DNA from: Paraphaeosphaeria minitans
Taxonomy: Eukaryota; Ascomycota; Dothideomycetes; Pleosporales; Didymosphaeriaceae
DNA: 64,000 nucleotides
Direction of reading: 5' to 3'
Assembly (NCBI GenBank): GCA_015832175.1
Contig: WJXW01000013.1
Location: 124,001-188,000 of the forward strand
Part shown: in pieces, positions 38,074-49,052 of the stretch
Numbering within the stretch: the first letter of the stretch is position 1
Layout of the letters: the number at the start of each line of letters is the position of its first letter
The notes under the pieces: generated by a model
Database searches by the model: none
Told to the model about the DNA's origin: nothing
Seen by the model: only the letters and a program-made list of their open reading frames with translations
Translations under genes and position numbers: made by a program

Positions 38074-38268
38074 TATTATAGTAAAAAGGGCTCAAACTAT
38101 TACAGGATATTCAGGAGCAGAGTTATAAAGAATACAAATAGCTAATTATAGGAAAAGATGCTAGAAGGGCAGACTATATACAAAAGAAACAAGCCTCTTA
38201 GCAAGAATCCTGTGATATAAATTAGTGGATCTAGAAAGAATCACGGAAGTGAGTGTTTTACTTTAACA
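38074..38268 (-). repeat. E1 5' LTR (195 bp)
   Basis: Matches 32506-32700 over its full length. Followed by TSD GTATA and the rest of the D4 LTR. Confidence 0.92.
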
Positions 38269-38318
38269 GTATACTATTAACCCTTAAATGCTTAATTATA
38301 GATTAAGCTAAACCTACA

Positions 38319-39112
38319 CTCACTTTAATAAACTAGGCCTATTACCTAACTAGTTAGAAATATAGTCTAACTTTAATAGCGTAGTTATAATACTTAACTA
38401 GCTAAAAAGGCTAGTAAAAGTATATACTAACTATAATAGGTTGGTAGTAATACTATACTAACTATAAAAGATTAGTAGTAACGCTATACTAGCTATAATA
38501 AGTTAGTTAAACTTTAATACTAACTAAAATTAGCCGATTTTAAGTTTTAATTTACTATACTAACCTTTATCTAATACTATGCTATATTTAATTTAGTACT
38601 AGATAAACGTATTCACTTCTTAATAAACTATACCCAATACTACTAAAGCGTTAAGCCTTAGCTTTTAAGAGGCGTTAGTAGGATAAGAAATAACTAGGTA
38701 ATACTCTAACGTTATAGCATAACTTTACTACGTATATATGTTCTAATATTTAATTTATAATGTTCTGTGTACTATAGTGGTAAAATATCTACGTAATTAT
38801 TAATATAAAAGACCTACAGTTTAAATTTTACGTAGGGTAAAAAGTATATTATTATTTTTATAAAAATAAACCTAGAATCCTAGTATGTAATACTAATGAA
38901 ACTTTAAAACTTATTACTATATTTATAAAATAGCCCTACGTATAGTATAACAGCTATTTAACTTAGTATTTTAATAGTTCTAATTTATTACGTGTTTTAA
39001 TATATTTAAAGTAAGTTTTCATTATAAGCCTATTTAATAGACTTTACGCAGATTAGCATTGTATTTTACTAGGAAGAATAGTAAAAGAATAACTTAATAG
39101 TATTAGTAGAAT
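38319..39112. other. Single-copy-looking AT-rich spacer with short tandem repeat
   Basis: This lies between the D4 3' LTR and D3. No coding domain was recognised. At about 38420-38500 a unit of about 33 bp (ACTATACTAACTATAA, then TTAGTAGTAA) repeats two to three times. Around 38761-38840 there is a weak tRNA-like segment. The last about 50 bp (from 39064) match the candidate terminal sequence of G1 and continue at 47847 after D3. Confidence 0.5.
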
Positions 39113-39424
39113 TATCCGTATAGTTTATTGTACAAATAGCACTAAGTGAAATAGGGGCCTACCTACCTATAGGGACCCGCACAAGGACCCACTACTTAGG
39201 TTAGCGCTAAGAGGCAGAGATTTTATAAGGCCCTACCTACCTATAAGGACCTGCACAAGGACCCACTGCTTAGGTTAGCGCTAAGAGGCAGAGACTTTAT
39301 AAGGTTCTTAGTGCCCCTTTGTACGATAGACTAGACATAATTAATTAAACCTACTTCTTACCCTTTACATAATAGTATACTATTAACCCTTAAATACTTA
39401 ATTATAGATTAAGCCAAACTAACA
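39113..39424 (+). repeat. D3 5' LTR (312 bp)
   Basis: Begins TATCCGTATAG (TG to TA) and ends AAACTAACA. Two 74-bp units. Confidence 0.92.
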
Positions 39425-39720
39425 CTAATTAGTAGTTAATTCTAATTAACTACAAACTAGCAAGGTCTAAAGATAGAGCGCCCTATAAGCTAGATGCGTA
39501 GGCTCTATATTGTTACTTTTACTCGAGATTAAATTTTAGATTATATAATAAGTAGAAACAAAGCGCGCATATCTATAAAGAGTTACATAATCTAGTCTAA
39601 GCTATTCTATAGAAAAGAAAAGAGATAGTAAGTATATTTATAACCCTAAAAAACACGTCGCACAATTAAACTAGCAACACACTAATATAATCTAGTCGCA
39701 CGATTTAATAAGATAATAAC

Positions 39721-40900
39721 ATGGCACTAGGACTAGAAGACTTCCTAGAGGAATCTGTATAAGAAGGAATCGCATAATAAGCTACCTAGGAGGATAACTT
39801 AGAATAGCTACACTAAGTAAAAGAAGTAGTAAACATTAGAGCTGTTACCCTAAAGGGCGAAATTGCACAAAGATACTAGATAAATAGAATAAACCTATAT
39901 AGTAGTCTACCCCCTTTAATAAAGTGCATAAATATATATATAGTGTATATACTTATTTAGTATCGTATAAGCAGCCTTAAAAGAGAAGAAGTAATCTTCT
40001 CTTTCTTAGAAAACTTCTTTAAATAGATAAAAAAGAACTTTAAGCAAATTAGCTATATAACAAAATAAGAGCTTATTACTTATCTTATATAAAAAGGATT
40101 TACTGCTCTAGACTCTATAGTAAGGAATACATAGTTAAAAAAGCTCTACAGACTTACTTAGCTTAAATATAAGGTATAGAAATCTTATATAACACTACCG
40201 CAACTTAAATCTAAACTGTATTATACTATATATATAACAGAACCTACACTACCTATAGGGATTTTATAAGTGGCGGGTGCACAGCTAGGGCATGTGCCCT
40301 AGTAGGCGAGGATAATAACACTATATGTAGAGCCACACTAGTGGTAGTAGCCTAAAACCTAGACTGCTTTTACCTAATAAACCATATTGTACAAAGAGGC
40401 TAGACACTCCTAGTTTCCTTAATAACTAGGAGATTATGCTTCTATCTAGCTAGATAAAATTATCCTTAACTTTAAAGGAGAGCTAGAGGATAAAGACTAT
40501 CGCACTAAAGAGGAGGAAAATAAATAAGACTAATAGAGTAATAAAGAAGAAGCATAGAAGGCTACCTTATACCTTACTTCTACTATATACCTTTATTGCA
40601 CGACTAGGAGACATCCTTCTATACCTACTTACTAAGACCTAGTGCTAAGTATTATATTACTTAACACTCTACCTTCTATTTACGTATAGGACATATACCT
40701 AAAAAGAGCTTTATTATATAATGCGACTCTACTACTATATAAAGGGGTAAGGTAAGAACTAAGTAAGTTAGCTATTACTACCTATTTATATAAGAGTAAG
40801 TGTAAATAGGACCTTTACTGTATAGTAACACTATACCTATCTTATAACCTGTTCTAATAGGGGAAGGCTAACTATATAGATAGAAAAAGATAGGAAAAGA
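39721..40900 (+). pseudogene. D3 gag-like remnant with internal deletion
   Basis: Starts with the ATG preserved in D3 (39721), followed by A-L-G-L-E-D-F-L-E-E. It parallels D1 to about 40300 and again at 40320-40470, then jumps to the equivalent of D1 5515. The Cys-rich gag end and most of the central gag are missing. Stops are common. Confidence 0.5.
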
Positions 40901-40946
40901 AAGCGTATAATAGACATAAGCTATTATATAAAAGAAAAGTTACTAG

Positions 40947-41179
40947 TGTTTATATAGTTTATTGTATAAATAGCACTAAGCAAAATAGGGGCCTACCTAC
41001 CTATAGGGACCTATATAAGGACCCACTACTTAAGTTAGCGCTAAGAGGCAGAGACTTTATAAGGCCCTACCTACTTATAAGGACCTACACAAGGACCCAC
41101 TACTTAGGTTAGCACTAAGAGGTAGAGACTTTATAAAGTTCTTAGTGCCCGTTTGTATAATAGACTAGACGTAATTAAT
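40947..41179 (+). repeat. D3 3' LTR, first part (continues 47768-47846)
   Basis: Begins TGTTTATATAG. It is interrupted at TTAAT (41175-41179) by element H and resumes after the second TTAAT (47763-47767), ending AAACCAATA. Confidence 0.92.
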
Positions 41180-41590
41180 TATTAAATCCAAGAGGGTAGC
41201 TAGTCCTAAAGGGTTAAGGTTAGTTCTTAGGTAGGAGTACTTACAGAAAGTAGAAAGTCTTATTAATATAATAGTATCTTGCGAAGTGTAACAAGTTAAT
41301 AATTTGGTCTACTAGAATCTAAATAATAGATTAATAAACAGATTAAACATAAGTATAAAGAGCCTATTCTTACGTTCCTATATACTAAGGCTGCTCTACT
41401 GCTTAGTGCCACTAAGTAACTAAGCACTTTACGTGACCTACTTTACTACTTAGTGCTGCTAAGTAACTAAGTATATTACGTAACCTAATCTAAGTTACTT
41501 AGCGTCTCTTTATTATATTTATAATCTTGTTATTACTTTATTACACCTTTATAAGCGCCTAAGTCCTATGTTATTATCTAGTACGTAATA
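41180..41590 (-). repeat. H 3' LTR (411 bp)
   Basis: Plus orientation begins TATTAAATCC and ends GTACGTAATA. Two tandem units of about 47 bp lie at about 41390-41485. Confidence 0.92.
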
Positions 41591-41599
41591 TTATTCCCT

Positions 41600-42130
41600 C
41601 CCTTTCTAGTCTTTGTCCTAAAGAATTATGCCTATTAACTATAATTCTATAAAGCGTTATTACAGCCTTATCTCTACTATTAAAAACTATAGAGTAGTTA
41701 TAGTGTTAAAGTGCTTCTTCTATAAGTTATATTCTTACGTTTACAAAGTCTATATTAGCTTAAGAAAGTGTAGTAAGTATTAGAAATAAGGCTTAAAGTG
41801 TAATATAGCTATTACTAGGAATAAGTTCTTGCAGTTAATTGCTAAAAAGAAGAAATTAGAGGCGCAAATATTAAAGGCGCAAAAAGAATAAAATATAGTG
41901 TTTAAAGTCTTACGCGTAGTGCGCGTAAAAAAGGATTAGTTATTAAAATAATTAGCGTAGAATAAAAAGCGTGCTAGCGAGGTTATTGCAGTAGAGAGTG
42001 CTACGCTAATAGAGTTAGAGTTAAAAAAGGACCTAGCCTATTTTACTTAGCCTACTAGTCTAGCTAAACTTAGCACGTCTATATAGTCTATAATAGACAA
42101 CCTGCCTTTAGAGTTCTAGGATAATTCTTT
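41600..42130 (+). pseudogene. H antisense ORF: C-x2-C-x6-C plus coiled-coil-like stretch
   Basis: Plus-strand frame opposite to gag-pol. Cys motif codons fall at 41769 (Cys), 41778 (Tyr, TAT) and 41799 (Cys), preceded 19 codons upstream by another Cys at 41712 with Tyr three codons later. The N-terminal part may therefore hold two Cys clusters. A basic, helix-prone region follows (K-K-K-K-L-E-A-Q-I-L-K-A-Q-K-E) to about 42000, then an acidic/aliphatic tail (L-I-E-L-E-L-K-K-D-L). TAG replaces probable Gln throughout. Function unknown; the architecture resembles a small zinc-cluster and coiled-coil protein, but homology is not shown. Confidence 0.68.
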
Positions 42131-42149
42131 AGCGTTACTGTCTTAGGTA

Positions 42150-45100
42150 AGTCTGTTAATAGAATTCTTTAATCTTTTATTAATAGTTTCTTAGGTAGTT
42201 CTTTAGTTCCTAAGTGTTTTTGCTATATAGGTAACCTTTCTACTTAACAAGGTACACGTTGTTATGCTAATTATATTCTAGAATTCTTTTAACCTTAAAT
42301 TTGTTTTCTTCTTTAGTCTAGTAGTAGACGGTGGTTTTAACTAGTGTATTAGGGTCTGCTAGTTCTAGTAGTAATATATAGAATACTAGGTATATTTTTA
42401 CATCTAGCAGTAGTTCTAACTTATAGTTTACTAGTAATATTTACTTAGAAATATAAAATAGTCTAATTTTAATATAATCTAGTTTCTTGTGTTTCTTCTT
42501 CTAAGTTTAAAGGTTCTTTATAAGTAGATATACTTTATCCCCTTCTTTAGCTAAGGTGCTATTTTTCGTTTTTAGTTTTAGTATAAAATTAATTACTACT
42601 AAGCTTTCTTAAGATTCTTTTAGAGTTATTAGTGTATTTTCTTTATATTTTCTGCTATATCTATAGCTTCTTTTGCTTTAATTATTGTAGGAAATTGTTA
42701 ATTAAAGAGATATAGGTGTCTTCTATAGTTTATATAGAACAGTGTATATCCTAATACTACTAATACTTTGTTATTATAGGCCAACTATGCTATAAGTAGT
42801 AATAAAATCTAGTTATTCTTCTACCTATTACAGTAGATGTGTAGGTACGTTTCTATAGTTTAGTTCGTACGTTCTGTCTATCTATCTATTTATAGATAGT
42901 AAGCTGTTAATAGCTTTTGTTTTGTTCTAAGCAGGGCTATAAGCGTTGTCTAATAATTTAACGTAAAGAGCTTATCTCTATCGCTAATAATTATTTTTAG
43001 GATTCTGTGATGTCTAATTAGTTAGTCTAGGATAAGAAAAGCGAGTTTCTTTGCTATTATTCTTTTAAGATATAGAATAAGCTTAACATACTTAGTTAGT
43101 TAGCAGACTACTACTAGTATACTGTTGTATTTAATTCCTGTTGTTAGATTCTTAGAGTTTAGAATTCCTATAATAAAATCTATAGTAATATCTTCCTATA
43201 GTGCTGTTAGTATTCTAATTACTTACATCTCTCTATATTTAAGATATGTACTGTGTTTGTTTCTCTAGTATTCTATATATTTATAGATATAAGTTATTAT
43301 AGCTTCCTTAATTCCTTTAAAGGTGTAATTCTTTTAGATAAGTTTTATTGTCTTTGTGATACCTAGGTGTCCGTACATAGGGTTATTGTGGTATTGTTAG
43401 ATAATCTTAGTCTATAAATATTCTAGAACTTCTTAGTTAACTACTAAAAGTTAATTTAGTTCTGCTGTTAGTTCTAAAGATCTATCTTTAGCTTTACAAA
43501 GGATTGTAGAGAAGGTTTTTACCTTTTCTCCTACTAGATTACTTTATTAGCTAAGAGCGTCTACTCTGCCATTTTCTTTTCTAGCTATATAGATAATTTT
43601 AAACTTATACTGCCTAGTAGTCTACAACTATTTTTATTATTATAGCGTAAGCTCTTTTATTGTTGTGAACCTTAAAAGGTTCTTATAATTTGTGTAGATT
43701 TCTAGCGTTAAGTAGCTAAGTGCGTAAATCCTCTAGTGCTTTAAAACTTTAATAATAGCGTAGAGTTCTTTGTTGTGTATGTTATATTGTGTTTTAGCGT
43801 TATTAAATTTGCATAAGTAATAGGTAATTAGGTGCTATTTGCTATTATATTCTTATTTAGCGTAGGCACCTAGTGTAAGATTACTAGCGTCTATTTTAAA
43901 GCGTAGTAGTTTATTACTTCTAAAATAAATAAGGATAGGTTCTATAATATATACTGTTTTAAGGAGTTAGAATAATATTTTGCACTTATTTATCTATTTA
44001 AAGGGTATATCCTTTTTTGTAAGATTTGTTAAGGGTATTGTAACCTTTACGTAATCTTAGATAAATTGTTAGTTAAATCTATAGAATCCTAAGAATTCTT
44101 AGATATTCTTAGCTGTCTTTAGTATTAGCTAGTTCTTAATGTATTTAATTTTACTTAGTGCTATCTTAATTCCTTCTGTAGTAATAATGTGTCCTAGGAA
44201 TTTAAGTTATTTAATATTAAACTTGTATTTCTTAAGTTTAATATAAAGGTATACTTTATTTAGTGCTTCTAGTACTATCTGTATATGCTTAGTGTAGTCT
44301 AATTCGCTTTTAGAAAAGATAAGGATATCGTCTATATACGCGATAACAAATATGTCTAGATATTTATAGAGTACGTTATTAATAAGAGCTCTAAAAGCTG
44401 CTAGTGCATTTATAAGTCTAAAAGGTATAACTTTATATTTAAATAGTCTATAGCGTAATTAAAATGCTATTTTCTATTCTTTACCTTTCTTAATTTGTAT
44501 AAGGTGGTAACCGTCTCTTAGATCTATTATTATGAATATCTTAGCTTAAGATAATTAATCTCGTAACTCTGTAATGTTTAGTAGTAGATATTAGTTCTTT
44601 ATTGTTATGTTGTTAAGTTATTAGTAGTTAACGTATAGTCTATCTAATCTATCCTTTTTCTTAATAAACATAAAAGGGCTTACTGCTAGTAACTTTAATA
44701 GTTATATATATCCTTTCTTAAGGTTTGTCTTAATAAAATTATATTCTTTAAGGAGTTCTTCTCCTATTTTACTGTATAGTAGTTTAAAGGGTGGCGTCTT
44801 CCCTTTTTCTAGGTCTATTATAAAATCCTAGGGTTAATATTCTAGTAGGTTTACTTTTCCTTCTTTTTCTGTGAATATATGTGTCTATTTCCTATACTCT
44901 CTTAGTAAGGTAAAGGGTGTGCTGTTATTCTCCTTCTCGCGCTTCTTAACCTAGTAGTTCCTACCAACGTCTGCTAAGGTGTGCTTCTGTTTTTTAACTA
45001 TCTATTATAGTATTATATTATTAATAACTCCCTTATCTACTATTATTTTTAGTTAATACATAGGCTTTACTTATAATGTATAATTGTAGCGTTTAAATAA

Positions 45101-47340
45101 TATTCTCTTTATACCCTAGTTAATCTACAAGTTATGTATTATTAACTAAGGTAATCCTAAGACTAACTTATACTTAGATTCTAGTAAGATATCTAAGGTA
45201 AGTTCCTTTTTATGTTCTTAGACTATTATTATAGTAGTAACCTCCTAGTATATCTAAGGTGTTTTAGGTATTAGGGATCTATTCGCGACATAGATAATAT
45301 AGGGTACTTCTTTCTCTAACATTATAAGTCCTGCTTATCTTACTGTCTAATAAGATATAAAGTTTTTTTCTACTTCTAAGTCTATAAGAGCTTAAGCCTA
45401 TATTTCTTTAAGCTATACTAGTAGCTTAATTAATAATGTGCTTACTATAGTATTTAATTTAATAAAGGCGTTTTCTCGTCTAAGTCTAGGCCTAAAAAAG
45501 ACATCTATTTGTATAAGTTATAGTTAAGTTTAGGTCCCTAGTATGCGTTTCTAAGTATTTACTTCTATTATTATTCTTAAGTATATAGCTTATGTAGATT
45601 GTCTTCTTCTTCTTCCTATAAGGATATTTTTCTATTTTTCCTCCTGCAGTCTTCACTATTCCTATGTACTAGTTAAATTAGTAGTTCTATTATTACTTTT
45701 TACGTAGGGCAGTTTGCAAAGCTGTCTAAATATTTGGCTATATAGTAGTATTTGCAGTCTTAGTTTAGATACGTGTACTAGTATAGTTGTATATAGTCTC
45801 TATTAATAAGTATATTACAGCATTTATTGCCCTTTAGCGTAAGGTAAGGAAAGTATTTTACTTATTATTTATTCTAGAGGTGTTTATTATAAGCTATAAT
45901 AGAGTAGTCTATCTACATTTATCTATAGTGTAGTTTCCTTTTAGGTTATTTCTTGTTCTCCTTTTTCTCTACCTTATATTATGCGTATATTAGTTCTTCG
46001 CAATGCGTCTATATACAGAATTAGTATATAGGATTTTAGTAGTCTAGATAGTACTTTAGTACGTAGTCTAATTCCTTATTTTTGTAGGGTTACATCCCTT
46101 TTAGTGCCTAGTAGGGTTCTATATAGTTCTAAACATTTAGTTTATACTTAGGTAATATAGGGTTGTCTTCTTCTTACTTACTTTGTAGGTAAAGAGTAGG
46201 AGATCTTAGTATCTCTTTTACGTCTTCTATGTTATAGTATACATTAGAGTTGTCTTCTAGATCTTTATATAATTATAAGTTAGGTAAATCTAATTACTTA
46301 CTTTATTCTAGTGTAACGTGTTAGTAACTAAATAGTGTTATAATAACTTCTTATTCCTTATTAGGTTCTTAGTCCTTAATAGTTAGTATATTTAATTTAG
46401 TTTAATAGACTTTATTCTTTAATCTATAGTTTCTAGCTATATAGCCTAGTTTGCTACATATAAAGCATTTACAGGTCTTAGTTATTAGTTATTAACTTCT
46501 ATTAGAGACGCGTTTATTAGGCTGCTTAGGGCCTATCTTTCCTCTTTTTCCTTTACCTATATAGTTAAACTAGACATCTTCTATTAGTTTGTATCTCTAG
46601 TAGTTCCTTAGCTGTTATTTTTAGACAATTCTAATAGAGTTCTTATAAACTACTCTTACTAGTTATCTAAAGCTTATTGCCTTAGGGTTTTAGTAGAGCT
46701 CCTATTACAGCGAGAACTATTCTTTATTAATCTTAATAGTTTCTTTATATAGTTCTTTAAGGTTAGTAATTTGTGCACTACTACGTAGGAGTTCCTTATA
46801 TAGTTTCTATTTAAGTCCTTATTTATATATATCCTAAAGAGATTTATTATCCTAGTTAAATTACATAGTGTATCTATAAAACTTAGCTATATACTTAGCT
46901 ACTAATTATTTCTAAATTATAGTCTAAATCTTTACTTTTGTAATAGAGTTCTTGTTAGTAATCCTAAAGAGTTGTCTAAGGTATTTTTTAAAGTTATTAT
47001 AATTCTTAATAATATTAACTACATTAGCGTGCTTATTTACGTAATTGTTGTTATTATTGTTATAGTCTATTCCTAGGTACTTTTTAAGGTAGGGATAGAT
47101 CTATAATCCTGCATCTCCTCGCATATATATTGCTATAAAGATAATCTTTTTCTTATCTTTAAGGGACTTATCTAAGTTAAAGAAGTAGAGGTCTAACTAG
47201 AGAATCTAGACGTTAGTTTAAGATTATTTACTAAAGTAGAGATTAGGTTTATACGCCTTACTACTATCCTTTATAGGAGTAATCTTAGTGGCACCTAAAG
47301 CTATAGAAGAGGTAGGAGTTTGTAAAGTACTTATATTAAG
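42150..47340 (-). pseudogene. H gag-pol, RIP-inactivated but with intact RT motif
   Basis: Minus-strand order as in A1: gag toward 47300, zinc knuckle about 46470-46430, protease near 45405-45330, reverse transcriptase about 44800-44000, RNase H near 43890, integrase about 43400-42700, chromodomain near 42260-42200. It keeps the catalytic signature A-Y-I-D-D-I-L-I-F near 44347-44321, whereas A1 has N-N and B and I have D-N. Stops elsewhere still make it inactive. Confidence 0.88.
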
Positions 47341-47351
47341 AGTGTTTAAGA

Positions 47352-47762
47352 TATTAAATCTAAAAGGGTAGCTAGTCCTAAAGGGTTAAGGTTGGTTCTT
47401 AGGCAGAAGTACTTACAGAAGGTAGAAGGTCTTATTAATATAATAGTATCTTACGAAGTGTAATAAGTTAATAATTTAGTCTACTAGAATCTAAACAATA
47501 GATTAATAAACAGATTAAATATAAGTATAGAGAGCCTATCCTTACGTTCCTATATACTAAGGCTACTCTGCTACTTAGTGCCACTAAGTAACTAAGAACT
47601 TTATGTAACCTACTCTACTACTTAGTGCTACTAAGTAACTAAGCATATTACGTAACCTAATCTAAGTTACTTAGCGTCTCTTTATTACATTTATAACCCT
47701 ATCATCGCTTTATCACACCTTTATAAGCGCCTGAGTCCCACGTTGTTATCTAGTACGTAACA
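47352..47762 (-). repeat. H 5' LTR (411 bp)
   Basis: Begins TATTAAATC and ends GTACGTAACA, followed by TSD TTAAT and the rest of the D3 LTR. The right end retains CACACCTTT and CCCACGTTGTTATC with little RIP. Confidence 0.92.
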
Positions 47763-47846
47763 TTAATTAAACCTACTTCTTACCCTTTGTATAATAGTAT
47801 ACTATTAACCCTTAAATGCTTAATTGTAGATTAAGCCAAACCAATA

Positions 47847-48070
47847 AGAATAATACTTATTTTATATAGAGTTAGGGCGTAGTATAGGTTTTATACAGCT
47901 AGCTTACTTAGCACACAGGCCCTTTATAGAGCCTTGGCGCCAAATGCCACAACACTATAATAATATTATAATTTACCTATTATATAGGATCTCGTCGCAG
48001 CACCCCTACTTCCTTAAATATCTAGCAGAGTTAGTGCTTATAGGTTTTACTAATAGGCCTATTTGTCCTA
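47847..48070. repeat. G-type terminal sequence, continuation of 39064-39112
   Basis: About 47847-47990 matches 24018-24166 beside G1 (CAGCTAGCTTACTTAGCNCACAGGCCC-type region). With the piece before D3 it forms a second copy of the putative G LTR end, with D3 inserted in it. After about 47990 the match stops; the rest is unassigned. Confidence 0.55.
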
Positions 48071-48075
48071 ATACT

Positions 48076-48448
48076 TGTTAGAATCCAAGATTCTAACAAT
48101 GGCATACCACTGGTTTTGTATCTAGTGGGCGCGTATTAGGGGTTAAATAAGGATCTAACGCTAACTATAGCACGAATAAAGAGAGTTACGTAACTACTCT
48201 CTATAGAATAGACTAGCGCTCTCTATAAAATAGGATTCCCTTAGTCTATAGGAACGTAAGGATAAGCCTCTTATACTTATATTTAATCTATTTATTAATC
48301 TATTATTTAGATTCTAGTAGACTATATTATTAACTTATTACACTTTATAAGATACTATTATATTAATAAGACTTTCTACCTTTATAAGTACTCCTACCTA
48401 TAAACTAACTTTAACCCTTTAGGACTAGCTACCCTCTTAGATTTAATA
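48076..48448 (+). repeat. Solo LTR K (373 bp) with terminal palindrome
   Basis: Bounded by a perfect TSD ATACT (48071-48075 and 48449-48453). It begins TGTTAGAATC, followed at once by CAA and GATTCTAACA, a perfect 10-bp inverted repeat at the LTR tip. It ends GATTTAATA (CA to TA). The distal ~205 bp (from about 48240) match the shared U5-side block of A, B, H and I; the first ~165 bp are unique in this window. It is the outermost transposon remnant before the gene island. Confidence 0.88.
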
Positions 48449-48453
48449 ATACT

Positions 48454-48720
48454 CCACTTAGAAGTTAGTGTATTAATAGGAAATCTAATAGTAGCTATAC
48501 AGTACTACTTAGCTTTATTATAGACATATTTTGCTTCCCTAAGCGATAGACATTCATTTGTCTAGGGGGCGGAGTTATTAGCATGCTTTCGTTTTATCGC
48601 GACAGTAGATAGAATGAGGACAAGAGAAGTAACAAGGAAGAACAGTTTTAAAAGTAGGATAGCTACTGTATAGCAATACAAGACTAAACTTTATTAGTGT
48701 AAGATCACAGTTACTTAAGC
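48454..48720. other. Transition zone without a recognised gene
   Basis: RIP-like texture fades between about 48450 and 48600, and ordinary dinucleotides (CA, TG, CC) reappear. No open frame, tRNA or repeat of note was seen. Confidence 0.5.
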
Positions 48721-48721
48721 T

Positions 48722-49052
48722 ATACAAGCTTACGCCTAGGGGAACTGTTAGCTACTCAATACAATCTAGTCCCTTGCCCCTAGGGACAAGAGTTAGCTTC
48801 CTGCCATTAACGTCTTTTTGTGGCCTTGCCTCCAGGGGCAAGAGACAGTTTCCTAATGTCAACGGCACTTTATGTTCTTGCCCCTAGGGGCAAAAGGCAG
48901 TTTCCTGCTATCAAGGCCGCTTCATAGCTTTGCCCCCAGGGGCCAGAATTGATATACTTTTATTAAAGGCTTAGTAGTGTATATTTACGTCTATTAGTAG
49001 TTGAATTGAATCCTATACTCGAGCGAACCTCATTTTCGCCCCTGGGGGCAAC
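48722..49052. repeat. 52-bp-period tandem repeat with palindromic core TTGCCCCTAGGGGCAA
   Basis: The palindromic core recurs at 48774-48789, 48826-48841, 48878-48893 and 48930-48945, exactly 52 bp apart. Weaker copies lie at about 48730 (CGCCTAGGGGAA) and 49036-49051 (TCGCCCCTGGGGGCAA). The linker in most units reads GAGNCAGTTTCCTGCCATCAACG-like, with drift. Core variants keep pairing (CCCTAGGG, CTCCAGGGG, CCCCAGGGG). Confidence 0.88.

Larger units (their letters stand above)
32506..38268 (-). mobile_element. Ty1/Copia element E1, full length
   Basis: Both LTRs are 195 bp (32506-32700 and 38074-38268), with TSD GTATA on both sides (32501-32505 and 38269-38273) inside the D4 3' LTR. Coding is minus: the purine tract (minus strand of 32701-32712, CCTAGGGGGTG) abuts the left LTR. 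Total 5763 bp. Confidence 0.94.
24167..38318 (+). mobile_element. Family D element D4, 5' part missing, interrupted by I and E1
   Basis: D-type interior runs from 24167 (matching D1 from about 4565) to 24707, resumes at 31194-32312 after element I, and ends with a 3' LTR (32313-32505 plus 38274-38318, 238 bp in total) split by Copia E1. The abrupt start beside the G1 terminal sequence suggests that G1 inserted into D4 and the D4 5' part lies left of the window. D4 keeps the protease-like region that D1 and D3 lack. Confidence 0.75.
41180..47762 (-). mobile_element. Ty3/Gypsy chromovirus H, full length
   Basis: LTRs are 41180-41590 and 47352-47762, both 411 bp, with a perfect TSD TTAAT. The purine tract on the minus strand of 41591-41606 (AGGGAGGGAATAA) makes the left LTR the 3' one, so coding is minus. 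It shares the I-type U3 (in coding sense TGTTACGTACTAGATAAC), with two copies of a roughly 47-bp unit (TACTTAGTGCCACTAAGTAA) instead of one. Length 6583 bp. Confidence 0.94.
39113..47846 (+). mobile_element. Family D element D3, interrupted by H
   Basis: LTRs are 39113-39424 (312 bp) and 40947-41179 plus 47768-47846 (233 + 79 = 312 bp), with a perfect TSD AGAAT (39108-39112 and 47847-47851). H is inserted in the 3' LTR. The interior has an extra internal deletion of about 850 bp relative to D1, with its junction near 40471 joining sequence equivalent to D1 4670 and 5515. D3 is thus a deletion derivative of an already non-autonomous family. Confidence 0.92.

Noticed and set aside
1..48450. Centromere or telomere call for the AT-rich block
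   Set aside because: The AT richness is explained by RIP of identified retroelements; no telomeric repeat or centromere-specific feature was seen.
48774..48945. CRISPR-like array (regular palindromic repeats)
   Set aside because: The period is fixed but linkers between cores are themselves repeated, not unique spacers, and the context is eukaryotic.
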